The position numbers and the translations under genes were made by a program. Below are positions 28,888 to 38,557 of a stretch of DNA of 64,000 nt, in pieces. How positions within the stretch are numbered: position 1 is the first letter of the stretch; the number at the start of each line of letters is the position of its first letter. The notes under the pieces were generated by a model, which was given only the letters and a program-made list of their open reading frames with translations, was not told where the DNA came from and searched no databases. The DNA is from Pseudomonas sp. BBP2017 (lineage in GTDB: Bacteria; Pseudomonadota; Gammaproteobacteria; Pseudomonadales; Pseudomonadaceae), in the NCBI RefSeq assembly GCF_003024385.1, contig NZ_PVZN01000002.1:434001-498000 (forward strand), in the 5' to 3' direction.

Positions 28888-29373
28888 TCAAGGTTGCTTC
28901 GCGGCGTTGGCGTCGTCTTGCAGGATTTTGTCGATGGTTTCGAAGCTGTTGCCCACCAGCGGTTGCACCTCTTTCTGCGGCACATGGCATTGGTTGCAGA
29001 AATAGCGGCGCGGCGATACCGCCGCCAAGGCCTGGCCGTCGCGGTCCATGTAATGGGTGATGCTGATCATCGTCGCCTGGCTGCGGGCGCTGTTGGCGCG
29101 GCTGTGGCACGACAGGCACTTGTTGCCGTTCTTGTCGATCTGATAGCCGCGAATGCTGTGGGGAATGGTCGGCGGCTGGTCAGGGTAGTTGCGCTCGCGC
29201 TTGAGGTCCTTGTTTTCATCGTTGGCAATCGGTGGTGCCGGCAGGCTTTGGACCAGGGAACCGCCGGGTCGACGGCCATCCGGGCCGGGGGCATCGAGCG
29301 GATAGTCGATTTCGGCAGCGATCACCACGCCAATCGCCGCGAGCAGGCACAACGGCAGGATTCGAAAGGTCAT
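28888..29373 (-). CDS. napB: Diheme cytochrome c NapB
   Basis: The small subunit of periplasmic nitrate reductase. The ATG at 29373 (MTFRILPLCLLAAIGVVIAA) provides a signal peptide; the frame extends upstream without family features. Two heme sites are visible, CLSCH (C86, C89) and CNQCH (C126, C129), with the NapB-typical QPPTIPHSIRGYQI between them. It accepts electrons from NapC and delivers them to NapA. It lies between napA (11 bp) and napC (9 bp). Confidence 0.93.
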   Translation of the reverse strand: MTFRILPLCLLAAIGVVIAAEIDYPLDAPGPDGRRPGGSLVQSLPAPPIANDENKDLKRERNYPDQPPTIPHSIRGYQIDKNGNKCLSCHSRANSARSQATMISITHYMDRDGQALAAVSPRRYFCNQCHVPQKEVQPLVGNSFETIDKILQDDANAAKQP

Positions 29374-29384
29374 GACGGTGCTCC

Positions 29385-31889
29385 TCAGGCGACGCTGATC
29401 AACTCGATGCGTATGGCGCATTTTTTGTAGTCGGTCTGCTTGGAGATCGGGTCGGTGGCATCGAGCGTGACCTTGTTGATCAGCTTGTTGGCATCGAAGA
29501 ACGGTACGAACACCAAACCTTGCGGCGGCTTGTTGCGCCCGCGGGTTTCAATGCGCGCGCGGATTTCGCCACGACGGCTGATCAGTTTCACTTCACTGCC
29601 GCGTCGCGCATTCAGGGCTTTGGCGTCGTCGGGGTGCATGTACACCAGAGCATCGGGCACCGCCTTGTACAGCTCTTCGACCCGTTGGGTCATGGTCCCG
29701 GTATGCCAGTGCTCAAGCACCCGGCCGGTGCTCAGCCAGAACGGGTAGTCGGCATCGGGGGCTTCGGCCGGCGGTTCATAGGGCAGGGCAAAGATGATCG
29801 CCTTCTTGTCCGCATAACCATAGAACTGCACGCCACTGCCTGCTTCGACATACGGGTCCAGGCCTTCGCGATAGCGCCAGCGGGTTTCCTTGCCGTCGAC
29901 CACTGGCCAGCGTAATCCGCGCTCGCTGTGGTAACGATCAAACGCAGCCAGGTCATGACCATGGCCGCGACCAAACTGGGCGTATTCCTCGAACAGACCT
30001 TTTTGCAGGTAGAAGCCAAACGCCTTGGCCTCATCGTTCTTGTACCCGGCTTCCAGTTGCTCGACCGGAAACTGATCGACCTGGCCGTTTTTGAACAGCA
30101 CTTCGAACAAGGTTTTGCCCTTGTACTCAGGCGACTTGGCCAACAGCTCTGCAGGCCAGGTTTCATCGGTGGTGAAGCGCTTGGAAAACTCCACCAGCTG
30201 CCACAAGTCCGACTTGGCATCACCGGGAGCAGTGACCAACTGGTGCCAGAACTGGGTGCGACGTTCGGCGTTGCCAAAGGCGCCTTCCTTTTCCACCCAC
30301 ATGGCGCTGGGCAGGATCAGGTCGGCGGCCTGGGCCGAGACGGTCGGATATACATCAGAAACGATTACGAAGTTTTCGGGTTTACGCCAGCCGGGCAGCA
30401 CCTCCTGCATGATGTTGGGGCCGGCATGCATGTTGTTGCTGGCCTGGGTCCAGTACACATTGAGCACACCGTCCTTGAGCATGCGGCTTTGTTGCACTGC
30501 ATGAAAACCGACCTTTTCCTCGATGGTCCCGGCCGGCAGTTTCCAGATTTTTTCCGCAGTGGCACGGTGCTTCGGATTGGTCACCACCAGGTCAGCGGGC
30601 AAGCGGTGGGAGAAGGTTCCGACTTCACGGGCGGTACCGCAGGCGGAGGGCTGGCCGGTGAGGGAGAACGGGCTGTTGCCCGGCTCGCTGATCTTGCCGG
30701 TAAGCAAGTGAATGTTGTAGATCAGGTTGTTGGCCCAGACCCCACGGGTGTGCTGGTTGAAGCCCATGGTCCAGAACGACACGACCTTGCGTTTTGGGTC
30801 GGCATAGAGTTCGGCCAGGGCCTTGAGGCGTTCCGCTGGCACGCCCGATTCCTTGGCGGCGCGTTCCAAGGTATAGGGGCGGACGAAGGCGGCGAACTGT
30901 TCGAAGTTGATGTCGCTCCAGGTGTTGGCCTTGTCGGCATTCTTTGCCTGGGTCTCCAGCGGGTTGTCCGGGCGCAGGCCGTAACCGATGTCGTCGGCGC
31001 CCTGGGCGAAGCGGGTGTGCTTGCTGATGAAGTCCTTGTTGACCGCGCCGCTTTCAATGATGTGATTGGCGATGTAGTTGAGGATCAACAGATCGGTCTG
31101 TGGCTTGAACACCATGGGTATGTCGGCCAGTTCAAAGCTGCGGTGCTCGAAGGTAGACAGCACCGCGACCTTGACCTGCGGCTGGCTCAGGCGCCGGTCG
31201 GTGACCCGGCTCCAGAGAATCGGATGCATCTCGGCCATGTTCGAGCCCCAAAGCACGAACGCATCGGTGGCCTCGATGTCGTCATAGCAGCCCATTGGCT
31301 CATCCATGCCGAAGGTGCGCATGAAGCCCATCACCGCCGAGGCCATGCAATGACGGGCATTAGGGTCAATGTTATTGCTGCGAAAGCCGGCCTTCATCAG
31401 TTTGTTGGCGGCGTAACCTTCCCACACGGTCCATTGCCCTGAGCCAAACATGCCGATCGAGCCTGAGCCTTTGTTCTTCAAGGCTTGCTTGAACTTCGCT
31501 TCCATGATGTCGAAGGCTTTCTCCCAGCTGACCGGTTGGAACTCGCCCTGCTTGTCGTACTGGCCGTTCTTCATGCGCAGCAGTGGCTGGGTCAGGCGGT
31601 CGTTGCCATACATGATCTTCGACAGGAAGTAGCCCTTGACGCAGTTCAAGCCTCGATTGACCTCGGCTTTGACGTCGCCATGGGTCGCCACCACGCGGTT
31701 GTCGCGGGTGGCGACCATCACACTGCAACCGGTGCCGCAGAAGCGGCAGGGCGCCTTGTTCCAGTCCAGGGTGACCATGTCCGCTTCTGTAATCAGGTTA
31801 CTGGCGGTGGTATAGATCGGCAGGCCGGCCGCTGCCGCGGCAATGGCGGCGGCCTGGGCTTTGGCGAATTCACGGCGGGTCATGCTCAT
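29385..31889 (-). CDS. napA: Periplasmic nitrate reductase catalytic subunit NapA
   Basis: An 834-residue molybdenum bis-MGD reductase. The N-terminus is a Tat signal ([19 protein letters not shown]), so it is exported folded. The [4Fe-4S] cysteines are in CRFCGTGC and the downstream NCVKGYF. The molybdenum-ligand cysteine is in the RHCMASAV segment. The C-terminal MGD-binding domain has [19 protein letters not shown]. It reduces nitrate to nitrite for redox balancing or the aerobic-anaerobic shift. It overlaps napD by 4 bp. Confidence 0.95.
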   Translation of the reverse strand: MSMTRREFAKAQAAAIAAAAAGLPIYTTASNLITEADMVTLDWNKAPCRFCGTGCSVMVATRDNRVVATHGDVKAEVNRGLNCVKGYFLSKIMYGNDRLTQPLLRMKNGQYDKQGEFQPVSWEKAFDIMEAKFKQALKNKGSGSIGMFGSGQWTVWEGYAANKLMKAGFRSNNIDPNARHCMASAVMGFMRTFGMDEPMGCYDDIEATDAFVLWGSNMAEMHPILWSRVTDRRLSQPQVKVAVLSTFEHRSFELADIPMVFKPQTDLLILNYIANHIIESGAVNKDFISKHTRFAQGADDIGYGLRPDNPLETQAKNADKANTWSDINFEQFAAFVRPYTLERAAKESGVPAERLKALAELYADPKRKVVSFWTMGFNQHTRGVWANNLIYNIHLLTGKISEPGNSPFSLTGQPSACGTAREVGTFSHRLPADLVVTNPKHRATAEKIWKLPAGTIEEKVGFHAVQQSRMLKDGVLNVYWTQASNNMHAGPNIMQEVLPGWRKPENFVIVSDVYPTVSAQAADLILPSAMWVEKEGAFGNAERRTQFWHQLVTAPGDAKSDLWQLVEFSKRFTTDETWPAELLAKSPEYKGKTLFEVLFKNGQVDQFPVEQLEAGYKNDEAKAFGFYLQKGLFEEYAQFGRGHGHDLAAFDRYHSERGLRWPVVDGKETRWRYREGLDPYVEAGSGVQFYGYADKKAIIFALPYEPPAEAPDADYPFWLSTGRVLEHWHTGTMTQRVEELYKAVPDALVYMHPDDAKALNARRGSEVKLISRRGEIRARIETRGRNKPPQGLVFVPFFDANKLINKVTLDATDPISKQTDYKKCAIRIELISVA

Positions 31890-32146
31890 TCGATTTCTCC
31901 TGCAGGGTCGAGGAGTTCGTGATAGATCAACGCCGCATTGAGTACGCCCGGCAAATTGTTGATCTGGTCGATGCGCTGCAAAATCTGGTTTTCATCTACC
32001 GCCTCAAGCACCACCACCAACTTTCCGGTGCTACTTTCCTGATGCAATTCCAGGCCATCGAACAGTCGCAAGTTGGCTTTGACAGCATCAAACAATTCCG
32101 GGCGGGCAAGTACTACAAGGCTGGCAATATGTCGGGCTTCGTCCAT
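31886..32146 (-). CDS. napD: NapA maturation chaperone NapD
   Basis: An 86-residue ferredoxin-fold protein. NapD binds the NapA Tat signal peptide and holds back export until the cofactor is loaded. The typical N-terminus [20 protein letters not shown] and the central [15 protein letters not shown] are visible. Its stop overlaps the napA start (ATGA), consistent with chaperone and client being made together. Confidence 0.9.
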   Translation of the reverse strand: MDEARHIASLVVLARPELFDAVKANLRLFDGLELHQESSTGKLVVVLEAVDENQILQRIDQINNLPGVLNAALIYHELLDPAGEIE

Positions 32147-32179
32147 GCATTGGCTCCAATAGATAGCGTTGGCGGTCTA

Positions 32180-32347
32180 TCAGTTGGGCGGCCCGGGCGG
32201 GCCGTAGAGCATTTGCAAAAACCAGATGATGAAACCGTAGCCACCGACGATCGCCACCGATAGCAGGGGGAACAGGCAGGCGACAAGGAAGATGAACAGC
32301 AGGGCTTCCTTGCGCCGTACAGGTTTTTGTTCTTCAGCCGATGGCAT
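32180..32347 (-). CDS. napE: Small membrane protein NapE
   Basis: A 55-residue protein. The sequence starts MPSAEEQKPVRRKEALLFIF and has one membrane helix (LVACLFPLLSVAIVGGYGFI), ending in a proline/glycine-rich tail (YGPPGPPN). This is the NapE pattern of first genes in nap operons, of unknown biochemical role. It starts with ATG at 32347 with GGAG 9 nt upstream, and lies 33 bp before napD. The 180 bp upstream should carry the operon promoter, but I found no convincing ANR/FNR box. Confidence 0.85.
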   Translation of the reverse strand: MPSAEEQKPVRRKEALLFIFLVACLFPLLSVAIVGGYGFIIWFLQMLYGPPGPPN

Positions 32348-32526
32348 TGGACGCGCTCCAAACGGAGTTGGGTTGAGCGTAGATCACTTCAGTGAGGTAG
32401 TTACATCATTGCAGCTGAATTAGACCGGCGGCATTTCTGTTGCAGGTCAATGATTTCGCCAGTTAGGCAAGTGCACCGGCAACCTGGCTGAGAATAATTA
32501 TTGTTTGCTCGCTGGCCTAGGCTGCA

Positions 32527-33717
32527 TTACTTCAGGCTGCTCTTCAGGAATTCTTCTCGGTCTTGATGCATCTGCAAATGGGTCTTTCCAGCCGCATACT
32601 CCAAACCGGCGAGGCCCATGTTGAGCGCAAGGTCGGGATGCCGCGCGGCATGAAGAATAGCCTCTGCCAAACGGGATGGGTTCCCCGTCTCGAAGGTTAG
32701 CGCGGTGTCCTTGTCAGTAATATCCAGGATGCCGTAAGTGTCTGAGGCGATGACCGGGGTGCCTTGGCTGAACGCGTCGAAAATGATCCTGGGTTGTTCC
32801 TGCTTTAGCGTGGGAACCAGCACCCAGTCGTGGTGTGAAATGACCTTGAAGAATGCTTCTCCGTAATCGACATTTTCTTGATATCTCACGGTGACGCCGC
32901 CATGGCGTTCCCTTGCAAAGCGACGGCAGGTTTCTTCTAAATCCCCCGAACCCATGATGGTGATGTTTATATTCACGTCGTGCGGTTTCAATTGCTCGAT
33001 GGCGGCGAGCACAACAAGAACGCCTTTGTCTGCGACGAGACGTGAGGGAAAGAGTATGTTTAGTTTGCCATCGGTTTTGTCACTGAATCTGCGCTTGACC
33101 GCTTCCGGGTTTGAGAAATTGCTTTTATCCACCCAGGTTGCAGGGTTTATAAGTGTTCGGCGCTTGTCATTGCCTAGGAAGTAATCCCGGTAAAATGACT
33201 GGGTGAAGATTCTAGAGTTTGCCGCCTTCAAACAACATCTCAGTAGCGTTCGATGAGCGTAATGTTCAATTGTTTTTCTGGTGGTTTTAGCCTCGCCCTG
33301 ACCCAGCATCCAGAATGACGATTCGATGACGATAATCCATTGAAAGGGCATGAACGGCTTAAGCATTAACAAATAAAAAGACAAGGGGAACGCCCAGCCG
33401 GCACCATCGGAGTGAACGATTTTTGCTTGCTTGCATGCCTTGATGACAGTGATGAAGTTTGGCAGGAGATTTTTTAGTACCGATGGAATGCCGCGGTCAT
33501 TTTTCAGCTCAAAAAGCCACTTTATATCCAGGTCGCTAATGTCTTGCAGTCCCTCCAGGCTTCTGCTTTTGACAACGGGGCAGCAGATGCCGAAGTTCTG
33601 TATGTAGTTTAAGTGCAGCTTCAGGTCTTTAGCCCACAAGGGATCGGTGAATAGCTTCCCTTGGTTGTCTTTTTTTATCACGATCCTGGTGAACAGGAGG
33701 TAAGGCTCATTGATCAT
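32527..33717 (-). CDS. Glycosyltransferase family 4 protein (orphan)
   Basis: A 396-residue GT-B enzyme. The C-terminal half shows the GT4 pattern: ILFPSRLVADKGVLVVLAAI (donor-domain start), ITIMGSGDLEETCRRF, and the EX7E region VPTLKQEQPRIIFDAFSQGTPVIAS. The N-terminal acceptor domain has no recognisable substrate signature. It probably transfers a sugar from a nucleotide donor to a surface glycan. It is alone, with no polysaccharide cluster nearby. Its codon choice is clearly more AT-rich than its neighbours (many AAT, TTT, AAA codons), which suggests acquisition by transfer. Confidence 0.75.
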   Translation of the reverse strand: MINEPYLLFTRIVIKKDNQGKLFTDPLWAKDLKLHLNYIQNFGICCPVVKSRSLEGLQDISDLDIKWLFELKNDRGIPSVLKNLLPNFITVIKACKQAKIVHSDGAGWAFPLSFYLLMLKPFMPFQWIIVIESSFWMLGQGEAKTTRKTIEHYAHRTLLRCCLKAANSRIFTQSFYRDYFLGNDKRRTLINPATWVDKSNFSNPEAVKRRFSDKTDGKLNILFPSRLVADKGVLVVLAAIEQLKPHDVNINITIMGSGDLEETCRRFARERHGGVTVRYQENVDYGEAFFKVISHHDWVLVPTLKQEQPRIIFDAFSQGTPVIASDTYGILDITDKDTALTFETGNPSRLAEAILHAARHPDLALNMGLAGLEYAAGKTHLQMHQDREEFLKSSLK

Positions 33718-34163
33718 ATTCCCCTCACACGTAACTGTTGACGGCTGTAAGTGATCTTCCCTACGGTATCAACCACCTCATGTGATGAGCAGGCTGTCAA
33801 CAAGGACAGCGCGGGAGCCATAAAAACTGATTCACTTGCGTTTCGCGTTGACGAGCCAATCGTGTGTTTACCCATAAACCTGAACGCCTACGCCACCTGT
33901 TTGGCCAAATGTGTTTATCCCGGGGAACGCAATCCAGTGTCGTGTGCGGGCCAGCACAATGATGTCCAATTGTCATCGTGACAAACGAAAGGATAGCCAC
34001 GCCCTACAAATTCGGGAGGGATCGGCAGCTTTTTTTTAAACAGCGCTGCCGCGCTGAGAGCAAGCAGGCTGAAAGTAGCGTCCTACAGCGGTTCTGTGAA
34101 CAACAGGTACAAGCGTACAACCACGTCTACGCTGACTGAGGGAATCAGACCGGAGCAAGGGAC
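33718..34163. other. Divergent intergenic region, no gene seen
   Basis: A 446-bp region of mixed composition between the glycosyltransferase and the MscS gene. It has an 8-T run near 34029-34037 next to GCGCTGCCGCGC, and no ORF with family features. Promoters for both neighbours should lie here but none is clear. Confidence 0.4.
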
Positions 34164-35789
34164 ATGGGGAAATGGGTAAAGCGCTATTTGTGTGTTTTGT
34201 TCCTGCTATGGACGGCTGTTCACCCTGCCGCCAATGCCGCGCAAGACACTGCAGAGAGCGTGGCGCCGTCGGCCGAGCTGAAAGTTGCCAATCGCAGCAT
34301 TATGACCTTTCGCGCAAGCTTGCTAGGCGAAGCGCCTGAGGCGCGGGCACAGCGTGCTCAGGCGGTGATCAACGAAATGCTCAACGGCACCGAAGATCCT
34401 GTCGTGCGCCTTGATACCATTCAAGACAGCTACCTGGTACTGCTAGGTGAACGCCGTGCGTTTATTGTCACGCCCAAGGATACCGACCCTGAAACATCGG
34501 CAGCCGACGCCGCAGCACAAGCCGCGCAACGCCTGGAAAAAGCAGTGGAGGAGTCGCAACAGGCCCGCAGCGTTCGCTTTCTGTTGACAGCCGGCGGCAT
34601 GAGTGCAGTGGCAACCTTTCTATTTATTGGTCTGCTGCGCTTCGCCGGCTTTGTTCGGCGCAAACTGCAATCCCAGCTCCCCAAGCGCATACGTCGTCAT
34701 CACGATGTGCTCAAAGTAGGAGAAACCCCGCTACTGGATACCAGCAACCTGTTTCCGCTGATCCGGCGGCTGCTGGCATTGTTGTACTGGACCGTCGTGC
34801 TGCTGCTCACCTACGAGTGGCTGACCTTCGTTTTACAACGCTTTCCTTACACCCGGCCCTGGGGTGAAAGCCTCGATCATTACTTGCTGAACCTGCTGCG
34901 TTATGTGCTCGACGCCATCATCAGCGCGATTCCGGGGCTGGTCATCGCCCTGATGATATTTTTTATCGCGCGCGGGATCAGCGCCTTCAGCAAGCGAGTG
35001 CTGGAACGACTGGCCAGGCCCGGGACCATCACCTGGCTCAACCATGAAACCCTGCAGCCGACCACGCGCTTGACCTCGCTGGCGATCTGGCTGTTTGCCC
35101 TGGCGATGGCCTATCCCTATCTGCCGGGTGCTGGCACCGAAGCTTTCAAGGGCTTGTCGGTGCTGATCGGCCTGATGATCTCCCTCGGCGCCTCCAGTGT
35201 GGTCGGGCAGGCGGCTGCAGGGTTGATCCTGACTTACACCCGCACCTTGCGCCCTGGCGAGTTTGTCCGCATTGGCGAGCATGAAGGTACGGTGACAGAG
35301 CTTGGTATGTTTACCACCAGTATCCGTACCGGATTGGGCGAGGTCCTGACCATTCCAAATTCAATGATCACCGGGGCGGTGACCAAGAACTACTCGCGGG
35401 TGGTGCAAGGTGCCGGGTACGTGGTCGATACCGTGGTTACCATCGGCTACGACACGCCTTGGCGCCAGGTTGAAGCCATGTTGCTGGAAGCTGCGCAGCG
35501 TACTTCCGGAATTTTGCAGACGCCCAGCCCCCAGGTGTTTCAAACGGCACTGTCGGATTTCTATCCGGAATATCGTCTGGTCGCCCAGGCGGTACCGAGT
35601 GAGCCACGACCGCGGGCAGAGCTGTTGAGCATGTTGCACGCTAATATTCAGGATGTATTCAATGAGTACGGGGTGCAGATCATGTCGCCGCACTACCTGG
35701 GGGATCCCCAGGATGAGAAGCGTGTGCCCAGGGAACGTTGGTTCACAGCACCGGCGCAGGAGCCCGGTGAGCAAGGAGCGGGGCGGTGA
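34164..35789 (+). CDS. MscS-family mechanosensitive channel
   Basis: A 541-residue MscS-type protein with a signal peptide (MGKWVKRYLCVLFLLWTAVHPAANA), a periplasmic N-terminal domain of about 120 residues, and four or five membrane segments. The pore helix and beta domain follow: GLSVLIGLMISLGASSVVGQAAAG, then RPGEFVRIGEHEGTVTELGMF. The C-terminal alpha/beta vestibule ends about residue 510. It probably releases solutes on osmotic downshock. It is longer than E. coli MscS (286) and shorter than MscK, matching YnaI/YbdG-like members in size. GGAG precedes the ATG by 10 nt. Confidence 0.88.
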   Translation: MGKWVKRYLCVLFLLWTAVHPAANAAQDTAESVAPSAELKVANRSIMTFRASLLGEAPEARAQRAQAVINEMLNGTEDPVVRLDTIQDSYLVLLGERRAFIVTPKDTDPETSAADAAAQAAQRLEKAVEESQQARSVRFLLTAGGMSAVATFLFIGLLRFAGFVRRKLQSQLPKRIRRHHDVLKVGETPLLDTSNLFPLIRRLLALLYWTVVLLLTYEWLTFVLQRFPYTRPWGESLDHYLLNLLRYVLDAIISAIPGLVIALMIFFIARGISAFSKRVLERLARPGTITWLNHETLQPTTRLTSLAIWLFALAMAYPYLPGAGTEAFKGLSVLIGLMISLGASSVVGQAAAGLILTYTRTLRPGEFVRIGEHEGTVTELGMFTTSIRTGLGEVLTIPNSMITGAVTKNYSRVVQGAGYVVDTVVTIGYDTPWRQVEAMLLEAAQRTSGILQTPSPQVFQTALSDFYPEYRLVAQAVPSEPRPRAELLSMLHANIQDVFNEYGVQIMSPHYLGDPQDEKRVPRERWFTAPAQEPGEQGAGR

Positions 35790-35818
35790 TGCAACCTATG
35801 AGGTTCATGGGCGAAGGG

Positions 35819-35876
35819 CCTGCCCTGCGATGGTAGCAGACGAGATGGGGGGCGCCTGATGCCATCGCGGGGCAGG
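35819..35876. repeat. Degenerate REP-like inverted pair
   Basis: Imperfect 16-bp arms CCTGCCCTGCGATGGT (35819-35834) and GCCATCGCGGGGCAGG (35861-35876) between convergent genes. Confidence 0.6.
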
Positions 35877-35882
35877 GTTCAG

Positions 35883-36191
35883 TTACGCAATGACATCGAA
35901 ACGCATGTGCTCACCCAGACCACACACCATCAAACTGGCATGGAGTTTCAGATCGCTATGCTTGCGACTTTGCTTTAGCAGTTCCTGAATAACCTTTTTC
36001 ACTTCTTTTTCAGCCTGTTTGCGCTTTTCGCTAATCAAACCTTGAAGCTGAAGCTGGCCAGTCAAGGTTGTGTCGATATCGCTGACCGTTTCCCAGTCCT
36101 GGTGGTCGCGCATTTTTTCCCGCGCAGTGGCAGAACTGCCATCGATGGTTTCAGGGATGGAATAGGTCAGTTGAAAGTCATGATTGGACAT
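35883..36191 (-). CDS. Hypothetical protein, 102 residues
   Basis: I do not recognise a family. The N-terminal half reads like a small beta-rich domain (DFQLTYSIPETIDGSS). A lysine/glutamate-rich segment (SEKRKQAEKEVKKVIQELLK) with helical heptad character follows, then a C-terminal strand pattern (DLKLHASLMVCGLGEHMRFDV). It has no signal peptide or membrane segment and a single cysteine. It is convergent with the MscS gene; the next gene on the other side is 448 bp away. The coding bias fits the genome, so I consider it real. Confidence 0.6.
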   Translation of the reverse strand: MSNHDFQLTYSIPETIDGSSATAREKMRDHQDWETVSDIDTTLTGQLQLQGLISEKRKQAEKEVKKVIQELLKQSRKHSDLKLHASLMVCGLGEHMRFDVIA

Positions 36192-36639
36192 GGTGCATGG
36201 TCCCTATGGCGTATGAGTTTAACGCCAGCAGCTACTGCCGGCGTGTCCTCAGGCGTCTGACATCCTTGTGGGCGCACTGATAAGTTATGTTTGAGATTAA
36301 AAGATGTTTGTAGGAAGGCTCTTACAATCTTCTAAATGCTCGTAACTGTCGAGATGTATATCTTCCGATAGTTGCAGGGAAACATAACTTATTGAACTTT
36401 TCTCGTCCAGTAACAGGTTTATTAAAATGCATCGTTGGGGCCGGTGCCCAGGAGGGTCCGGCCCGTTACCAGGTGACCCTTCAGCCACTGAGGTGGCCGA
36501 GATGTCGGTGGAGAAGCGCGACGCCCTGCGAATCAGTTAACAGGCCAAGGGTATGGCTTTGCCGACAATGCGTGGAAACGGTGGAATATTGGGGTACAGT
36601 CAGCGCAGATGGAGCAATCGCATCACGCTGGAGTCAGAG
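36192..36639. other. Gene-free region upstream of the sigma-54 activator
   Basis: 448 bp without a supported ORF. It contains the inverted-repeat element 36280-36392, AT-rich in contrast to the rest, and a GC-rich second half with a GGGCC-type hairpin near 36440-36466 (GGGGCCGG ... CCGGCCC). Confidence 0.5.
36280..36392. repeat. 113-bp element bounded by perfect 13-bp inverted repeats
   Basis: ATAAGTTATGTTT at 36280-36292 and its exact reverse complement AAACATAACTTAT at 36380-36392. Inside are two further hairpins: AAGAT...TGTA with TACAATCTT (about 36301-36335), and AACTGTCG-AGAT with ATCT...CGATAGTT (about 36345-36373). The whole could fold as a multi-branched RNA or be a miniature mobile element. 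Nature unknown. Confidence 0.55.
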
Positions 36640-38547
36640 ATGGCGCGACATATACCAATAACAATTGCTACCGATCCATTGCAGACATCCCGGATGGCCC
36701 GCCTGAAACTTGTGAGTGAAGGCGCTTTGCCGCAGGGCATGCTTCGCGAGGAAATTGATGCCTCGTGGCGGCGCAGCCTGGGCCATGGTCTGAGCTGCCT
36801 GGCGTCCGAACAGGTAGAGATGGGCGTACGTCAGCGTTTGCAGGAGCTGCTGGAGGGTAACCGTCTGCTGATCGACGCCGCTACGCCGGAAATGGAATAC
36901 CTGGTCGCCCGTCAGGGCAACAGCGGGATGATCATTCTCGGCGATGCGCAGGCCAACATACTGGCCATCGGTGGGCAGACGGCCGAGCTCAATCAGGCAG
37001 GCCTGCGTGACTTGCACCCAGGCAGTTGCTGGAGCGAGTCGAGCCGCGGCACCAATGCCATCGGCACGGCTGTGGTCGAGGGTCGCCCGACCCTGATCAA
37101 CTGCGGCGAGCACTACCTGGACCGACTCAGCCCGTTTTCCTGTACCTCAGTGCCGCTGCGCGATCCCCAAGGGCATGTGATCGGCGTTCTCGACCTGACC
37201 CGCGAAGGCGTCATGGCCCAGCCTCAGGACAACCTCTCCACACTAATTATGGCGGCAAGCAATATCGAGAGCCGGATGTTCGGGTTGTGCTATCCCGATC
37301 AGTTGGTGCTGTCGTTTCACAACCGTGCGCAATACCTTGGCAGTGCCTGGCACGGCCTGCTGGCCCTGAGCCTTGATGGCGAGGTGCTGGCGGCTAACGA
37401 ACGCGCCTGTGAGTTGCTCCAGCTGGCGCGTCCGGCGCTGCTTGGACGGCGTTGCAGTGAGCTGATGGGCGAACGCACGTCAGCCTTCCTCACCCGCCTG
37501 TGGAGCGACAGGGTGAACAGCGTGCAAACCGCCAAGGGCGAATTTTTCTTCCGAGCGCTACATCTGCCGCAGCGTGCCACCATGAGTACGCCGCGAGCGC
37601 TTGGCAAGGCGCTCCCCGCACCTAAACCTGCACAACTGCAAACCCTGGCCGGCAGCGATGCACGCCTGGCCAGAGCCCTGCGCATGGCGTGCCGGGGCTT
37701 GAACAATGACCTGCCGGTGCTGCTGCTTGGCGAGACCGGCACCGGCAAGGAGGTCGTGGCGCGGGCCTTGCACCAGTCCAGCCCGCGTACTGACAAGCCC
37801 TTTGTTGCGGTCAACTGCGCCGCCATCCCGGAAGGTCTGATCGAGTCCGAGCTGTTCGGCTATCGCGAGGGTGCGTTCACCGGCTCGCGCCGTGGCGGCA
37901 TGGTCGGCCGGCTGATGCAGGCTCACGGCGGAACCTTGTTTCTCGACGAAATCGGCGATATGCCGTTGGCCCTGCAGGCGCGTTTGCTCAGGGTGCTGCA
38001 GGAGCGCCGGGTCGCGCCGCTTGGCGGCGGCGACGAGCAGGACATCGACGTGGCGGTGATCTGTGCCACCCACCGCGATCTGAAAAGGCTGGTGCTCGAC
38101 CAGCACTTTCGCGAAGACCTCTACTACCGCATCAACGGCGTAAGCGTGCAGCTGCCGGCCTTGCGCGACCGCGACGACCTGAGCGAGGTAATCGACACCC
38201 TGCTGGGCAAATTCGGCGCTGAGGATGTCGAGCTGGACAAGGGCCTGCGCGAGCTACTAAGCAACTTCGACTGGCCGGGTAACATCCGGCAACTGGAAAT
38301 GGTCTTGCGCTCGGCACTGGCCATGCGCGAGCCGGGTGAGCAGGTACTGAGCCTGGAACACCTGACTGATTGCTTGCTCGATGAACTCAGTGCCAGTGCG
38401 CAGCAAACCGGCAGCATTCGTGAGCACGAGGTGGAGTTGATCCGCGGCGCGTTGGCGCGCCACCAGGGCAATGTCTCGGCAGCAGCCGAGGCCCTGGGTA
38501 TCAGCCGTGCCACGCTGTACCGAAAACTCAAGCAACTGCGCGGATAA
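36640..38547 (+). CDS. Sigma-54-dependent activator (AcoR type)
   Basis: A 635-residue enhancer-binding protein. The ATG at 36640 has GGAG 7 nt upstream. The N-terminus holds a GAF-like sensory domain (about residues 60-220, [21 protein letters not shown]), followed by a PAS-like segment. The AAA+ domain has Walker A GETGTGKE and Walker [12 protein letters not shown]; the sigma-54-contact loop reads GAFTGS instead of GAFTGA. The Fis-type helix-turn-helix is at the end ([23 protein letters not shown]). It is 10 bp from qhpF, so it is very likely the regulator of the amine dehydrogenase locus. The -24/-12 elements near qhpA support this. Confidence 0.9.
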   Translation: MARHIPITIATDPLQTSRMARLKLVSEGALPQGMLREEIDASWRRSLGHGLSCLASEQVEMGVRQRLQELLEGNRLLIDAATPEMEYLVARQGNSGMIILGDAQANILAIGGQTAELNQAGLRDLHPGSCWSESSRGTNAIGTAVVEGRPTLINCGEHYLDRLSPFSCTSVPLRDPQGHVIGVLDLTREGVMAQPQDNLSTLIMAASNIESRMFGLCYPDQLVLSFHNRAQYLGSAWHGLLALSLDGEVLAANERACELLQLARPALLGRRCSELMGERTSAFLTRLWSDRVNSVQTAKGEFFFRALHLPQRATMSTPRALGKALPAPKPAQLQTLAGSDARLARALRMACRGLNNDLPVLLLGETGTGKEVVARALHQSSPRTDKPFVAVNCAAIPEGLIESELFGYREGAFTGSRRGGMVGRLMQAHGGTLFLDEIGDMPLALQARLLRVLQERRVAPLGGGDEQDIDVAVICATHRDLKRLVLDQHFREDLYYRINGVSVQLPALRDRDDLSEVIDTLLGKFGAEDVELDKGLRELLSNFDWPGNIRQLEMVLRSALAMREPGEQVLSLEHLTDCLLDELSASAQQTGSIREHEVELIRGALARHQGNVSAAAEALGISRATLYRKLKQLRG

Positions 38548-38557
38548 GGGGCTGCTG

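Noticed and set aside
29928-31442. 504-codon rightward frame opposite napA
   Set aside because: Antisense shadow of the molybdoenzyme gene.
32350-32526. ANR/FNR box upstream of napE
   Set aside because: The nearest candidates (TTGAGCGTAGATCA near 32373, TTGCAGGTCAATGA near 32440) do not fit TTGAT-N4-ATCAA in spacing or sequence.
33751-33981. 76-codon ORF between the glycosyltransferase and MscS genes
   Set aside because: No ribosome site and no recognisable sequence; lies where divergent promoters are expected.
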